Source of the DNA: DATKMG01 sp035541995
Lineage (GTDB): Bacteria > Acidobacteriota > Terriglobia > Versatilivoradales > Versatilivoraceae
Direction of reading: 5' to 3'
Length of the DNA stretch: 11,907 nt
Assembly: GCA_035541995.1 (NCBI GenBank)
Contig: DATKMG010000526.1
Span: 1-11,907, forward strand
A program made the translations under genes and the position numbers. Positions 1 through 6,355 of this stretch are shown here, one piece after another (within the stretch, counting starts at the first letter, position 1; each line of letters opens with the position of its first letter). The notes under the pieces are model-generated. The model was not told the DNA's origin. It searched no databases and saw only the letters and a list, made by a program, of their open reading frames with translations.

Positions 1-572
1 AGCACGGCTTGGTCACCATCTCGGAAGTCATGCAACCTGATTTGGTGGGCTTGGTGGCGAGCTATGTCGATATTCTTCAGATCGGGGCCCGGAACATGCA
101 GAACTTCCCGCTCCTGATTGAGGCGGGGCGTTCCTCCCATCCGGTCCTGTTGAAGCGAGGCCCCAGTGCCACTTTGGACGAATTCCTTCTGGCCGCCGAA
201 TATCTGTTGAGCCATGGAAACCAGAATGTCATCCTCTGCGAACGCGGAGTCCATCCGCTGGATCGAAGCTATACCCGCAACACGCTGGATCTAAGTGCAG
301 TCCCGGTACTCAAAGAAGTGTCGCACCTCCCGGTCTTTGTCGATCCCAGTCACGGAGTGGGCGTGAGCCGATACGTCCCGGCGCTGGCTCTGGCTGCCGT
401 AGCTGCAGGCGCCGACGGGGTGATGATCGAAATGCATCCCGAACCCCGCAAAGCCTTCTCGGATGGGCCTCAGTCACTGACACCCGCTCAATTTCGCGCC
501 CTCATGGGACAATTGCGGCAGCTGGCATTGGCCGTAGGTCGTTCCCTCCCGGAACAGCCTATACTTTCATGA
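1..572 (+). CDS. aroF: DAHP synthase (3-deoxy-7-phosphoheptulonate synthase), type I-beta AroF-like, 5'-truncated
   Basis: Condenses phosphoenolpyruvate and erythrose 4-phosphate to DAHP, the first step of aromatic amino acid synthesis; a cytoplasmic TIM-barrel enzyme. The frame is open to the left window edge (first full codon at 3), so only about the C-terminal 190 residues are present. Family hallmarks appear in order: TEVM-like ISEVM near the start, DILQIGARNMQN, PVLLKRG, ILCERG, YTRNTLDLSAVP, FVDPSHG, MIEMHP and SDGPQSLT. The family's metal ligands in this part are present: His of DPSHG (codon at 351), Glu of IEMHP and Asp of SDGPQ. The metal-binding Cys lies upstream, outside the window. 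The gene ends normally with TGA at 570-572 and converges on sodC. No terminator hairpin with a T-run is evident in the 140-base gap. The family call is firm; whether a regulatory domain (ACT or chorismate mutase) precedes the barrel cannot be seen. Confidence 0.95.
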   Translation, partial: HGLVTISEVMQPDLVGLVASYVDILQIGARNMQNFPLLIEAGRSSHPVLLKRGPSATLDEFLLAAEYLLSHGNQNVILCERGVHPLDRSYTRNTLDLSAVPVLKEVSHLPVFVDPSHGVGVSRYVPALALAAVAAGADGVMIEMHPEPRKAFSDGPQSLTPAQFRALMGQLRQLALAVGRSLPEQPILS

Positions 573-712
573 TTCGACACCGAGGCTATAGAAAAGAATG
601 CCGGTCACTAACATATCCTGTTTCATCTACTTTCCTGCCGCCGCATCCTTCGACAGCGGCTCCCCCCCTTTATCCAAGGAAGGGAGCCATCTTGCCGGGT
701 TCGCGATTGAAG

Positions 713-1237
713 TTACTTGGACTTCTCGATTACTCCACAGGCCATCCGGCCACCGGCATTTCCGGTGGGGTCGGTCATGTCGTCATCCGCCTTCTCATGG
801 ATGACAAGTGCAGTGCCCCCTTCGTGAAACAGAGAGTTCGCACCCTCACCCAGAGTCACTCGCGTGTTCTGAACGGTGGCTTTGCCCTTTCCATTTTGTC
901 CAACCGTGATATTGGGCATATCACCAGCATGAGGGCCTTCAGGGTTCTTTAATCCGTGCTTCTTGTTTTCGGGATTGAAGTGCCCACCGGCCGTTTTGAA
1001 GTCGGGAGGATCGCATTTCCCAACAGCATGGATGTGGAAGGCGTGTGTGCCTGCCGGTAGATTAAAGGCCTGCAGGGAAATGCTCACACCATTGCCACCC
1101 TGTTTGAATACGGCCGTGCCTACTTGTTGCCCCTGCGCGTTCCGGAGTTCCGCCTTGGCCTTCTTTGGAGCTTTTTCGGCAGCCAGCAACGGCAAACTGA
1201 CCATCAATAAAATTCCCAGTAAACTTGTGACCTTCAT
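713..1237 (-). CDS. sodC: periplasmic Cu/Zn superoxide dismutase (SodC)
   Basis: Converts superoxide to hydrogen peroxide and oxygen in the periplasm. The 174-residue protein starts with a short Sec leader (MKVTSLLGILL, hydrophobic to about residue 20, Ala-Ala before Glu21). It carries all SodC ligands: His68 and His70 in HIHAVGKC, bridging His86 in GGHFNP, His94, His103 and Asp106 in GPHAGD, and His147 in VIHEK. Cys75 and Cys167 (ACGVIE) form the expected disulfide. The start at 1237 was chosen because AAAGGAG (1247-1253 on the minus strand) lies 9 bases upstream. An ATG at 1246 abuts that site, so it would be too close, and the longer reading to 1357 adds a non-homologous extension. The gene is convergent with the DAHP synthase gene and divergent from the SDR gene. 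It has no evident link to the sugar genes. Confidence 0.95.
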   Translation of the reverse strand: MKVTSLLGILLMVSLPLLAAEKAPKKAKAELRNAQGQQVGTAVFKQGGNGVSISLQAFNLPAGTHAFHIHAVGKCDPPDFKTAGGHFNPENKKHGLKNPEGPHAGDMPNITVGQNGKGKATVQNTRVTLGEGANSLFHEGGTALVIHEKADDDMTDPTGNAGGRMACGVIEKSK

Positions 1238-1630
1238 CCTTTTCATCTCCTTTGTGTGCAATATCAGGCTCGCCGAGAGGCAGAATCCCTCCCCAGGGGC
1301 AGCAGGTGCACTTCTAGGGACGATTGGACACCACCGACTCTGGGTCAAGCTGGCCATCTAGAGAGCCTATGATGCGTTGACAAGAAATTATCACAGAACC
1401 ACCAGGTTTTGGAATACCTCTTGACCATTTAGGTTTACTTCTCCAAATGCCTTTCCTAAACTGCTAATAAAGCCTACAATCCCGGTTCAGCGATTAGAGA
1501 AAGAGTGGTTGAACAGGAAGGTGACCTAATTCCAATTAGTCCTCTGCAATGCGGTTTCGCTTGTTTATTCCAGATCGTCGGAGGATTACCGAACAAGGTT
1601 TTAAATTTTCGACCCGGTATCGAACCTACT
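1238..1630. other. divergent intergenic region between sodC and the SDR gene
   Basis: About 390 bases without a supported gene. It holds the sodC ribosome binding site at its left end and a candidate plus-strand promoter around 1452-1480. The reading frame of the SDR is open back to a GTG at 1505, but the extra 42 residues do not resemble the family's N-terminus. I therefore treat 1487-1630 as a likely 5' leader of roughly 140 bases. I could not pick a convincing sodC promoter. Confidence 0.6.
1452..1480 (+). promoter_or_regulatory. candidate promoter for the SDR gene
   Basis: TTTCCT at 1452-1457 and TACAAT at 1475-1480 are separated by 17 bases. The -10 box is good and the -35 box is poor (3 of 6). 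The stretch AATAAAGCCTACAATC (1466-1481) recurs with one change in front of the kelch gene at 7557-7572, which raises confidence that it is a real signal. Confidence 0.45.
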
Positions 1631-2404
1631 ATGAAAACTCAAGACAATCCCATCTCGAAACGATTTCACGATCAGGTCGCATTAGTTGTTGGGGGCGCAC
1701 AGGGTATCGGCAAGGGGATAGCGGTCCGTTTAGCCCGGGAGGGAGCGCATCTGGTCATTGCCGACATCGATCGTGCGATGATGAAACGCACTGCCAGGGA
1801 AATCGCCTCCAAAGGTGATAGTGTTCGCACTGTCGCCTGCGATGTTCGCAGGAACGTCCAGGTCGACAGGATGGTAGCGAAGACGATCTCCTGGTATGGG
1901 AAGATTGATATCCTCATGTACGTGGCTGGCGTATCGGAGGGTGTCCCTTTTCTCAAGACGGATGAGAGACTCTGGGATCTGACGATGGATGTGAATGTGA
2001 GAGGAGCCTTTCTGGTTTGCCGTGCGGTAGTTCCCCACATGGTTCGCCGTCGTTTTGGCAAGCTGGTGTTCATGGCATCGACAAATGCTTGGGACGCTGA
2101 GGCAGAACTGGCACCCTACAATGTGTCAAAAGCTGGTATTTTCCTTCTGGCCAAAACTCTGGCCCGCGAGCTCGGTCACTACGGGATCAATTCCAATGCA
2201 CTGGGGCCGGGATTGATTCGGACCCGCCTCTCAGAGCCTCATTTGAGAAACCCGAAGTTCATGAAGAAATATGAGAACCTCATACCTGTCGGCAGGATCG
2301 GAATGCCGGAAGATGTAGCAGGTCCTGCTGCTTTCTTGGCTTCCCGTGATGCCGATTATGTCAATGGCGTCTTGCTTTTTGTCGACGGCGGCCAACTTGC
2401 TTAG
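1631..2404 (+). CDS. short-chain dehydrogenase/reductase (SDR), classical type
   Basis: A 257-residue classical SDR, expected to be a cytoplasmic NAD(P)-dependent alcohol/ketone oxidoreductase; no signal peptide. The Rossmann motif is GGAQGIG at 21-27, with Asp45 after the second strand (NAD preference likely), Asp71 in CDV and Asn122 in VNVRG. The catalytic Ser150, Tyr163 and Lys167 (YNVSK) are present. PGLIRTRL and the C-terminal VDGGQLA are also typical. The usual NNAG motif reads YVAG (97-100), an uncommon variant. The start at ATG 1631 gives normal family length; an in-frame GTG at 1505 would add 42 unrelated residues. No strong Shine-Dalgarno precedes 1631, so the start is less certain than the call. 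It is the first gene of a plus-strand run and lies 196 bases before the Gfo/Idh/MocA gene. The substrate is unknown; a sugar, sugar acid or keto-sugar is plausible from context. Confidence 0.9.
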   Translation: MKTQDNPISKRFHDQVALVVGGAQGIGKGIAVRLAREGAHLVIADIDRAMMKRTAREIASKGDSVRTVACDVRRNVQVDRMVAKTISWYGKIDILMYVAGVSEGVPFLKTDERLWDLTMDVNVRGAFLVCRAVVPHMVRRRFGKLVFMASTNAWDAEAELAPYNVSKAGIFLLAKTLARELGHYGINSNALGPGLIRTRLSEPHLRNPKFMKKYENLIPVGRIGMPEDVAGPAAFLASRDADYVNGVLLFVDGGQLA

Positions 2405-2600
2405 AAAGACGCCTTGTCAACTCTCCCTCAACTAGATAGCATGCACGTGGCGTTGCCGGCCATGTACGGAAACACGGGGTTCGGCAAACGGTGGTCTTTA
2501 ATAACTGTCGGCACTTCCAAGAAGTACGTGTGCACGCGGCTTGCGGATTCGTGCTCCACAGTCAATGCAATTTATTCCAATATCAAGGAAAGGGGTAATT

Positions 2601-3887
2601 ATGAGAGAAGGGTTCAAATCCAGGATTGGGCGTCGCAAATTTATGGGAACTGCGGCGGCGGTAACCGCTGGCTTTACAATTCTCAAACCCGCTCAAATCC
2701 GCGGTACTGCTGCCAACTCTGCAGTGAGACTGGGCATACTGGGTTGCGGCGGACGTGGTACTGCGGTGGGGACGGGGTTCATAGACAACACTAATACTCG
2801 TGTCGTGGCGCTGGCCGACCTGTTCGCAGATCAGTTGGCTGCTGCGCAGAAACATTTCGACGAGCACCAGAGCAAGAAGGATTATCCAGCCATCGCGTCC
2901 AGTCAGCTTTTCAAGGGACCAAGGGCCGCGGACCAGATCCTGGCTTCGAAAGAGGTCGACGCCATTCAGGTCTCTACGCCACCATACTTCCATACCCAAC
3001 ACCTGGAGGCGGTGCTGGCAGCAGGAAAGCATGTCTACCTGGAGAAGCCCGTTGCCGTGGACGTCCCCAGCGCCAAGCGGGTCATTCAAGCCGGGGAGAA
3101 GGTCCAAGGGAAGGTGAGCCTGGCCGTGGGTTTTCAGATCCGGAAGGCTCCGCCCTTCGTCGAGCTAGTCCGGCGCATCCATGGCGGCGCACTCGGCAAA
3201 ATCGGATGCGGCCTGGCGTACTACTATTGCCCGCACATCGATCGCCCCGATTGGCCTTCGGCTTCGCAAGAAGAGAAACGCATGCGGAACTGGGTTTGGG
3301 ACCGCATCCTGTCCGGAGATATCATCGTCGAACAAAACGTTCATGTCATCGATATTTGCAACTGGTTGCTTCAGGGACATCCCCTCAATGCTGTAGGTGG
3401 GGGAAGCCGGAAACTCCGGGAAGACGCCGGCAACTGTTACGACAATTTCAACCTGGTATTTACTTATCCCAACGACGTGGAAGTGAGTTTCGGTTCAACT
3501 CAGTTTAACAAACACCAGTTTGATGCTGCTGTCCGTTTCTTTGGTAGCCGCGGCTGTGCAGAGGCTCATTACGACCATCGTATGAGCATTTCAGGCGAAG
3601 AGCCCTGGGACGCGGGTCTAGGACCTTCTCAAGCCGAAGCACAGTTTTCCGCCGCAGGATCTTTTCGAGGTTCATTAGACCAGGCCGACCCGGAAAAACA
3701 GAAATCGTTCATTGAAAGCATTACCAGCGGGAAGTACATCAACGAGGCATTACAAGGGGCTGAAACCGCATTGAGCTGCATCCTGGGCCGCACGGCAGCT
3801 TACACGGGAAAGCTGGTTACCTGGGACCAACTGATGAAATCAAAGGAAGTTTATGACCCTAAGATCGACTTGAACAAGCTAGGCTGA
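2601..3887 (+). CDS. Tat-exported Gfo/Idh/MocA family oxidoreductase
   Basis: A 428-residue NAD(P)-dependent sugar oxidoreductase family protein with an N-terminal twin-arginine leader (GRRKFMG at 10-16, then a hydrophobic stretch to about 28), so it is likely exported folded with bound cofactor. Zymomonas glucose-fructose oxidoreductase, from the same family, is exported this way. The Rossmann segment is VRLGILGCGGRG (42-53). The family EKP motif is at 148-150 (YLEKPVAVD), and EQNVHVIDICNW at 244-255 supplies the conserved His248/Asp251 region seen in many sugar-oxidising members. The start at ATG 2601 is set by AGGGG 5 bases upstream and by the position of the Tat motif; an upstream in-frame ATG at 2541 would bury it. 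A strong hairpin follows the stop and the enolase-superfamily gene starts 85 bases later, suggesting one transcript. The substrate is not deducible: 3-dehydrogenation of a glycoside or oxidation of a free sugar are both possible. Confidence 0.92.
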   Translation: MREGFKSRIGRRKFMGTAAAVTAGFTILKPAQIRGTAANSAVRLGILGCGGRGTAVGTGFIDNTNTRVVALADLFADQLAAAQKHFDEHQSKKDYPAIASSQLFKGPRAADQILASKEVDAIQVSTPPYFHTQHLEAVLAAGKHVYLEKPVAVDVPSAKRVIQAGEKVQGKVSLAVGFQIRKAPPFVELVRRIHGGALGKIGCGLAYYYCPHIDRPDWPSASQEEKRMRNWVWDRILSGDIIVEQNVHVIDICNWLLQGHPLNAVGGGSRKLREDAGNCYDNFNLVFTYPNDVEVSFGSTQFNKHQFDAAVRFFGSRGCAEAHYDHRMSISGEEPWDAGLGPSQAEAQFSAAGSFRGSLDQADPEKQKSFIESITSGKYINEALQGAETALSCILGRTAAYTGKLVTWDQLMKSKEVYDPKIDLNKLG

Positions 3888-3897
3888 AGAGATAAAT

Positions 3898-3927
3898 CTC
3901 CGGCTCGGCGGCCTAGCCGTGCCGGAG
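3898..3927 (+). other. intercistronic hairpin after the Gfo/Idh/MocA gene
   Basis: A perfect inverted repeat starting 10 bases after the stop codon. The arms are CTCCGGC(T)CGGC and GCCG(T)GCCGGAG: 11 base pairs, one T-T mismatch and a 6-base loop. No T-run follows, so it is not a standard rho-independent terminator. It more likely protects the upstream message end or partly separates expression of the two genes. Confidence 0.7.
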
Positions 3928-3972
3928 GAACTCCAATTACGATTCCTTGGTGTTTCTCTGGAGGTGATGACC

Positions 3973-5235
3973 ATGCAATACAATCGGCGAGGCTTCCTGG
4001 CCGGTGCAATCGGAGCTGGAGCGGCCGGGCTGCTTGCTTCTGGGTGCTCTCAAACACGGGAGGCTAAAAGAGAAACTTCATTGGGCCCCAATCTACTGGA
4101 TATCGATCGGGCAGCCGCGGCTCCTGTGCTGAAACTGGAGGGACTCAATTCGCCCGTTGTCATCGATTCTATAAGGTTACTCAAGAAGGACAAGGAATAC
4201 TTCGTCCACATCAAGTCCAAGGAAGGGGCGGAAGGGATTGCGGTCACCAACCCGCCCCGAGCAGAATATCTGGATAAGATCCTCAAGCAATTAGTGATCC
4301 CGTTTTTCATTGGCAAAGATGCCAGAGATTTGGAGAACCTCTTGTGGGAACTTTACCGCTGGGAGGACAACTACAAGCTTTACGGTCTGGCGCTGTGGAG
4401 CCCGCAGGCCTGGGTGGAGTTCGCAATTCTGGATATGCTGGGACGGATCATAGGCAAACCGATGGGGGCACTGTTGGGCGATATCGTCCGAAAGGACGTT
4501 GCGTTTTATGTGGCCAGTGACCATCGCGACACCACGCCGGAGCAAGAAATTGAGGGCCTTCGGGAACTGCTGAAAGAGTCGGGTGCCAGGGCTTTGAAAA
4601 TCAGGGTAGGCGGGCGGATGAGCCGGAATGCGGATGCCATGCCGGGGCGGACAGAGCAGTTGATCCCATTGGTGCGAAAATCGCTTGGGGATAGCATCGA
4701 CATTCACGCCGATTCAAACAGCTCTTACGACCCGCCCCAAGCTATCAAGGTCGGACGCCTGTTGGAAGAGATTAAGGCGGTTTACTTTGAGGAACCTTGC
4801 CCCTTTGACCATCTCGAGGACACCAAGGTCGTGGCGGACGCTCTGGCAATTCCGGTGGCGACCGGCGAGCAGGAATACAGCGACTGGCGATTTCGTTGGA
4901 CGATCGCCAACAGCGGAGTGGATATCGTTCAACCAGACTTGCACTATTATGGCGGGATGGTTCGGTCCATGCGGGTGGCACGAATGGCTGCTGTTGCGAA
5001 GATGCCTACGACAGTGCATATTTCGGGCGGCTTCGGGTTTGTGTATATGCTGCATTTCGCTTCGTGCGTTCCGGACATCGGACGGTACCAGGAGTATAAG
5101 TTGGGGACAGAAAAATACGGGAGCTGGTTCGACCCTCCGATCCAGGTAAAGGATGGCAAGATGACAATCCCGAGCGGACCGGGTGTCGGCATCGAGGACC
5201 TGAGAGGGTTGCTGGAAGGGGCGAAAGAGGTGTAG
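3973..5235 (+). CDS. Tat/lipoprotein-type enolase superfamily protein (mandelate racemase/muconate lactonizing family), likely acid-sugar dehydratase
   Basis: A 420-residue MR/MLE-family protein. Members abstract a proton alpha to a carboxylate, most often to dehydrate sugar acids. The N-terminus has a Tat motif (NRRGFLAG; Arg5-Arg6) and a lipobox LASGC with Cys25, so it is probably a membrane-anchored lipoprotein facing the periplasm. The start at 3973 is set by GGAGG (3960-3964) 8 bases upstream; ATG 3967 is too close. The capping domain spans about 60-200 and the barrel follows. Likely metal ligands are Asp247 (HADSN), Glu273/274 (FEEP) and Glu299 (GEQE). The MR-type base dyad is Asp322 (QPD) with His349 (TVHIS), and Glu374 matches the MR electrophilic Glu. 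The usual KxK on the second barrel strand reads Lys209-Ile-Arg211. It follows the Gfo/Idh/MocA gene, fitting oxidation to an acid and then dehydration; a racemase cannot be excluded. Confidence 0.9.
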   Translation: MQYNRRGFLAGAIGAGAAGLLASGCSQTREAKRETSLGPNLLDIDRAAAAPVLKLEGLNSPVVIDSIRLLKKDKEYFVHIKSKEGAEGIAVTNPPRAEYLDKILKQLVIPFFIGKDARDLENLLWELYRWEDNYKLYGLALWSPQAWVEFAILDMLGRIIGKPMGALLGDIVRKDVAFYVASDHRDTTPEQEIEGLRELLKESGARALKIRVGGRMSRNADAMPGRTEQLIPLVRKSLGDSIDIHADSNSSYDPPQAIKVGRLLEEIKAVYFEEPCPFDHLEDTKVVADALAIPVATGEQEYSDWRFRWTIANSGVDIVQPDLHYYGGMVRSMRVARMAAVAKMPTTVHISGGFGFVYMLHFASCVPDIGRYQEYKLGTEKYGSWFDPPIQVKDGKMTIPSGPGVGIEDLRGLLEGAKEV

Positions 5236-5241
5236 GAACTA

Positions 5242-5269
5242 GGGGATAGGGGATAGGGGATAGGAAATA
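5242..5269. repeat. heptanucleotide tandem repeat (GGGGATA x3 plus a degenerate fourth copy)
   Basis: GGGGATA occurs at 5242-5248, 5249-5255 and 5256-5262, followed by GGAAATA at 5263-5269. It sits in the 78-base gap between the convergent ends of the enolase-superfamily gene and the aldo/keto reductase gene. No coding role is visible. Confidence 0.85.
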
Positions 5270-5313
5270 GAGAGCTACTATTCCCGGCGTGTGGAAAGTT
5301 GTTCCTGGAATTC

Positions 5314-6249
5314 TCATCCTGCGCTGGGTTCGACTTTTCGCTTCCAATATTCCAGAGCTGGTCCTTTGATACTCTCAGCTCGGGCACGCAAGGCGTTCAT
5401 TTCCTCAGCAGACAACGGCTTGAACTGCTGTGCGATGCGGATGTCGTCCTCCAATTGGCCCTGGGTACAGAACCCCAGTGTAACCGCGTGAACCGGCAGG
5501 CTCAACACATAGTTCAGGCAGTCCCGCGCGCTGAAAGCTCGCAACAGATAGGCATTCCCAAAGATCTTCATCCCGAGAACACCGATTCCAGATTCACTCG
5601 TCTTGGGCAAGGTTATTTTCTCGAAACTCAAATATCCAGGATCGGCAATGTGCAAGGGCATCAAGATCGTGTCGAATTTGTCATAGGCTTTGAGCATCTC
5701 CACGTGGACGTTCGGATCGTGATGGCCCGTAAACCCGATAAACCGGCATTTACCGGCTTTCTTGGCTGCTTCGAAAGCCTCAAGGGCGCCGCCGGGTCCC
5801 ATAATCTGGGCAACTTCTTCCTTCTCTCCAACTCCGTGAATTTGCCAGAGGTCGACATAATCGGTCTTGAGGCGTTTCAGTGACAGTTCCAATTCACCCA
5901 TGGCCCCTTTGCTCGTTCGCTCCGTCGTCTTGGTGGTGATGAAAATCTCCTTTCGGAAAGGCTGGAGAACGGCGCCATAAACTTCCTCTGCCCGGCCATC
6001 CCAGTAACTACGGGCCATGTCGAAATAGTTAATTCCAAGGTCGTAGGCTCGCCGGACCAGATTCTTGCCTTCCTCAAATGGGATCAGGTGGAAACGCGCG
6101 CCCCCCATACCTATCCGCGAAAGCCTTTCTCCGGATCTGCCCAGGCTTTGCATGGGAAGGTCTCCCGCTCCGGGTTTCGGCGGTCTGGCGCCTAAAGCTG
6201 AAACAGATAAGCCGGAGAAAACTGCCCCTATGAAGGTACGTCGATGCAT
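5314..6249 (-). CDS. Tat-exported aldo/keto reductase
   Basis: A 311-residue NAD(P)H-dependent aldo/keto reductase with a Tat leader at the extreme N-terminus (HRRTFIG, hydrophobic to about residue 20, Ala-rich end), so probably periplasmic. The catalytic tetrad is complete: Asp77 (NYFDMARSY), Tyr82, Lys107 (ITTKT) and His138 (WQIHG). The barrel continues with FIGFTGH and GVLGMKIFG. Length is normal for a single-domain AKR plus leader. The start at 6249 is supported by AAGGGGG (6255-6261, minus strand) with a 5-base spacer. It lies 106 bases downstream of the YVTN-propeller gene on the same strand, with a hairpin between them, so the two may be co-transcribed. It converges on the enolase-superfamily gene across a short repeat-bearing gap. 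The substrate is unknown; reversible oxidation of a sugar or glycoside fits the neighbours. Confidence 0.92.
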   Translation of the reverse strand: MHRRTFIGAVFSGLSVSALGARPPKPGAGDLPMQSLGRSGERLSRIGMGGARFHLIPFEEGKNLVRRAYDLGINYFDMARSYWDGRAEEVYGAVLQPFRKEIFITTKTTERTSKGAMGELELSLKRLKTDYVDLWQIHGVGEKEEVAQIMGPGGALEAFEAAKKAGKCRFIGFTGHHDPNVHVEMLKAYDKFDTILMPLHIADPGYLSFEKITLPKTSESGIGVLGMKIFGNAYLLRAFSARDCLNYVLSLPVHAVTLGFCTQGQLEDDIRIAQQFKPLSAEEMNALRARAESIKGPALEYWKRKVEPSAG

Positions 6250-6324
6250 AAGAACCCCCTTGACTGCGTTCCTTGGTTCGTTAAAGAGGTCAAATCGATT
6301 AAGAACGCAATAAATACAGATTCC

Positions 6325-6341
6325 CCTGAAGTGACTTCAGG
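6325..6341 (-). other. intercistronic hairpin after the YVTN-propeller gene
   Basis: CCTGAAG at 6325-6331 and CTTCAGG at 6335-6341 form a perfect 7-base-pair stem with a 3-base loop. It begins 14 bases past the stop of the YVTN gene in the direction of transcription. The bases that follow on the minus strand start with G and only later become T-rich, so termination would be weak. The position parallels the hairpin at 3898-3927. Confidence 0.55.
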
Positions 6342-6355
6342 TTCTTAGCCTTCCT

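Noticed and set aside
661..687. C-run followed by a G-rich stretch between the DAHP synthase and sodC genes, possibly a terminator
   Set aside because: The possible stem is interrupted by a bulge, leaves a loop too small to form, and has no T-run.
569..952. 127-codon plus-strand open frame downstream of the DAHP synthase gene
   Set aside because: It runs mostly antisense to sodC, has no recognisable motif and no ribosome binding site.
1377..1382. Perfect TTGACA -35 box upstream of the SDR gene
   Set aside because: No -10-like hexamer occurs at 16-18 bases downstream; the weaker pair at 1452-1480 is better placed and recurs elsewhere.
1505..1630. N-terminal extension of the SDR from GTG 1505
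   Set aside because: The 42 extra residues have no family similarity, while ATG 1631 gives the expected distance to the Rossmann motif.
2611..2621. GGTTCAAATCC, identical to a tRNA T-arm consensus
   Set aside because: It lies inside the Gfo/Idh/MocA coding sequence around the Tat motif, and no acceptor, D or anticodon stems can be drawn around it.
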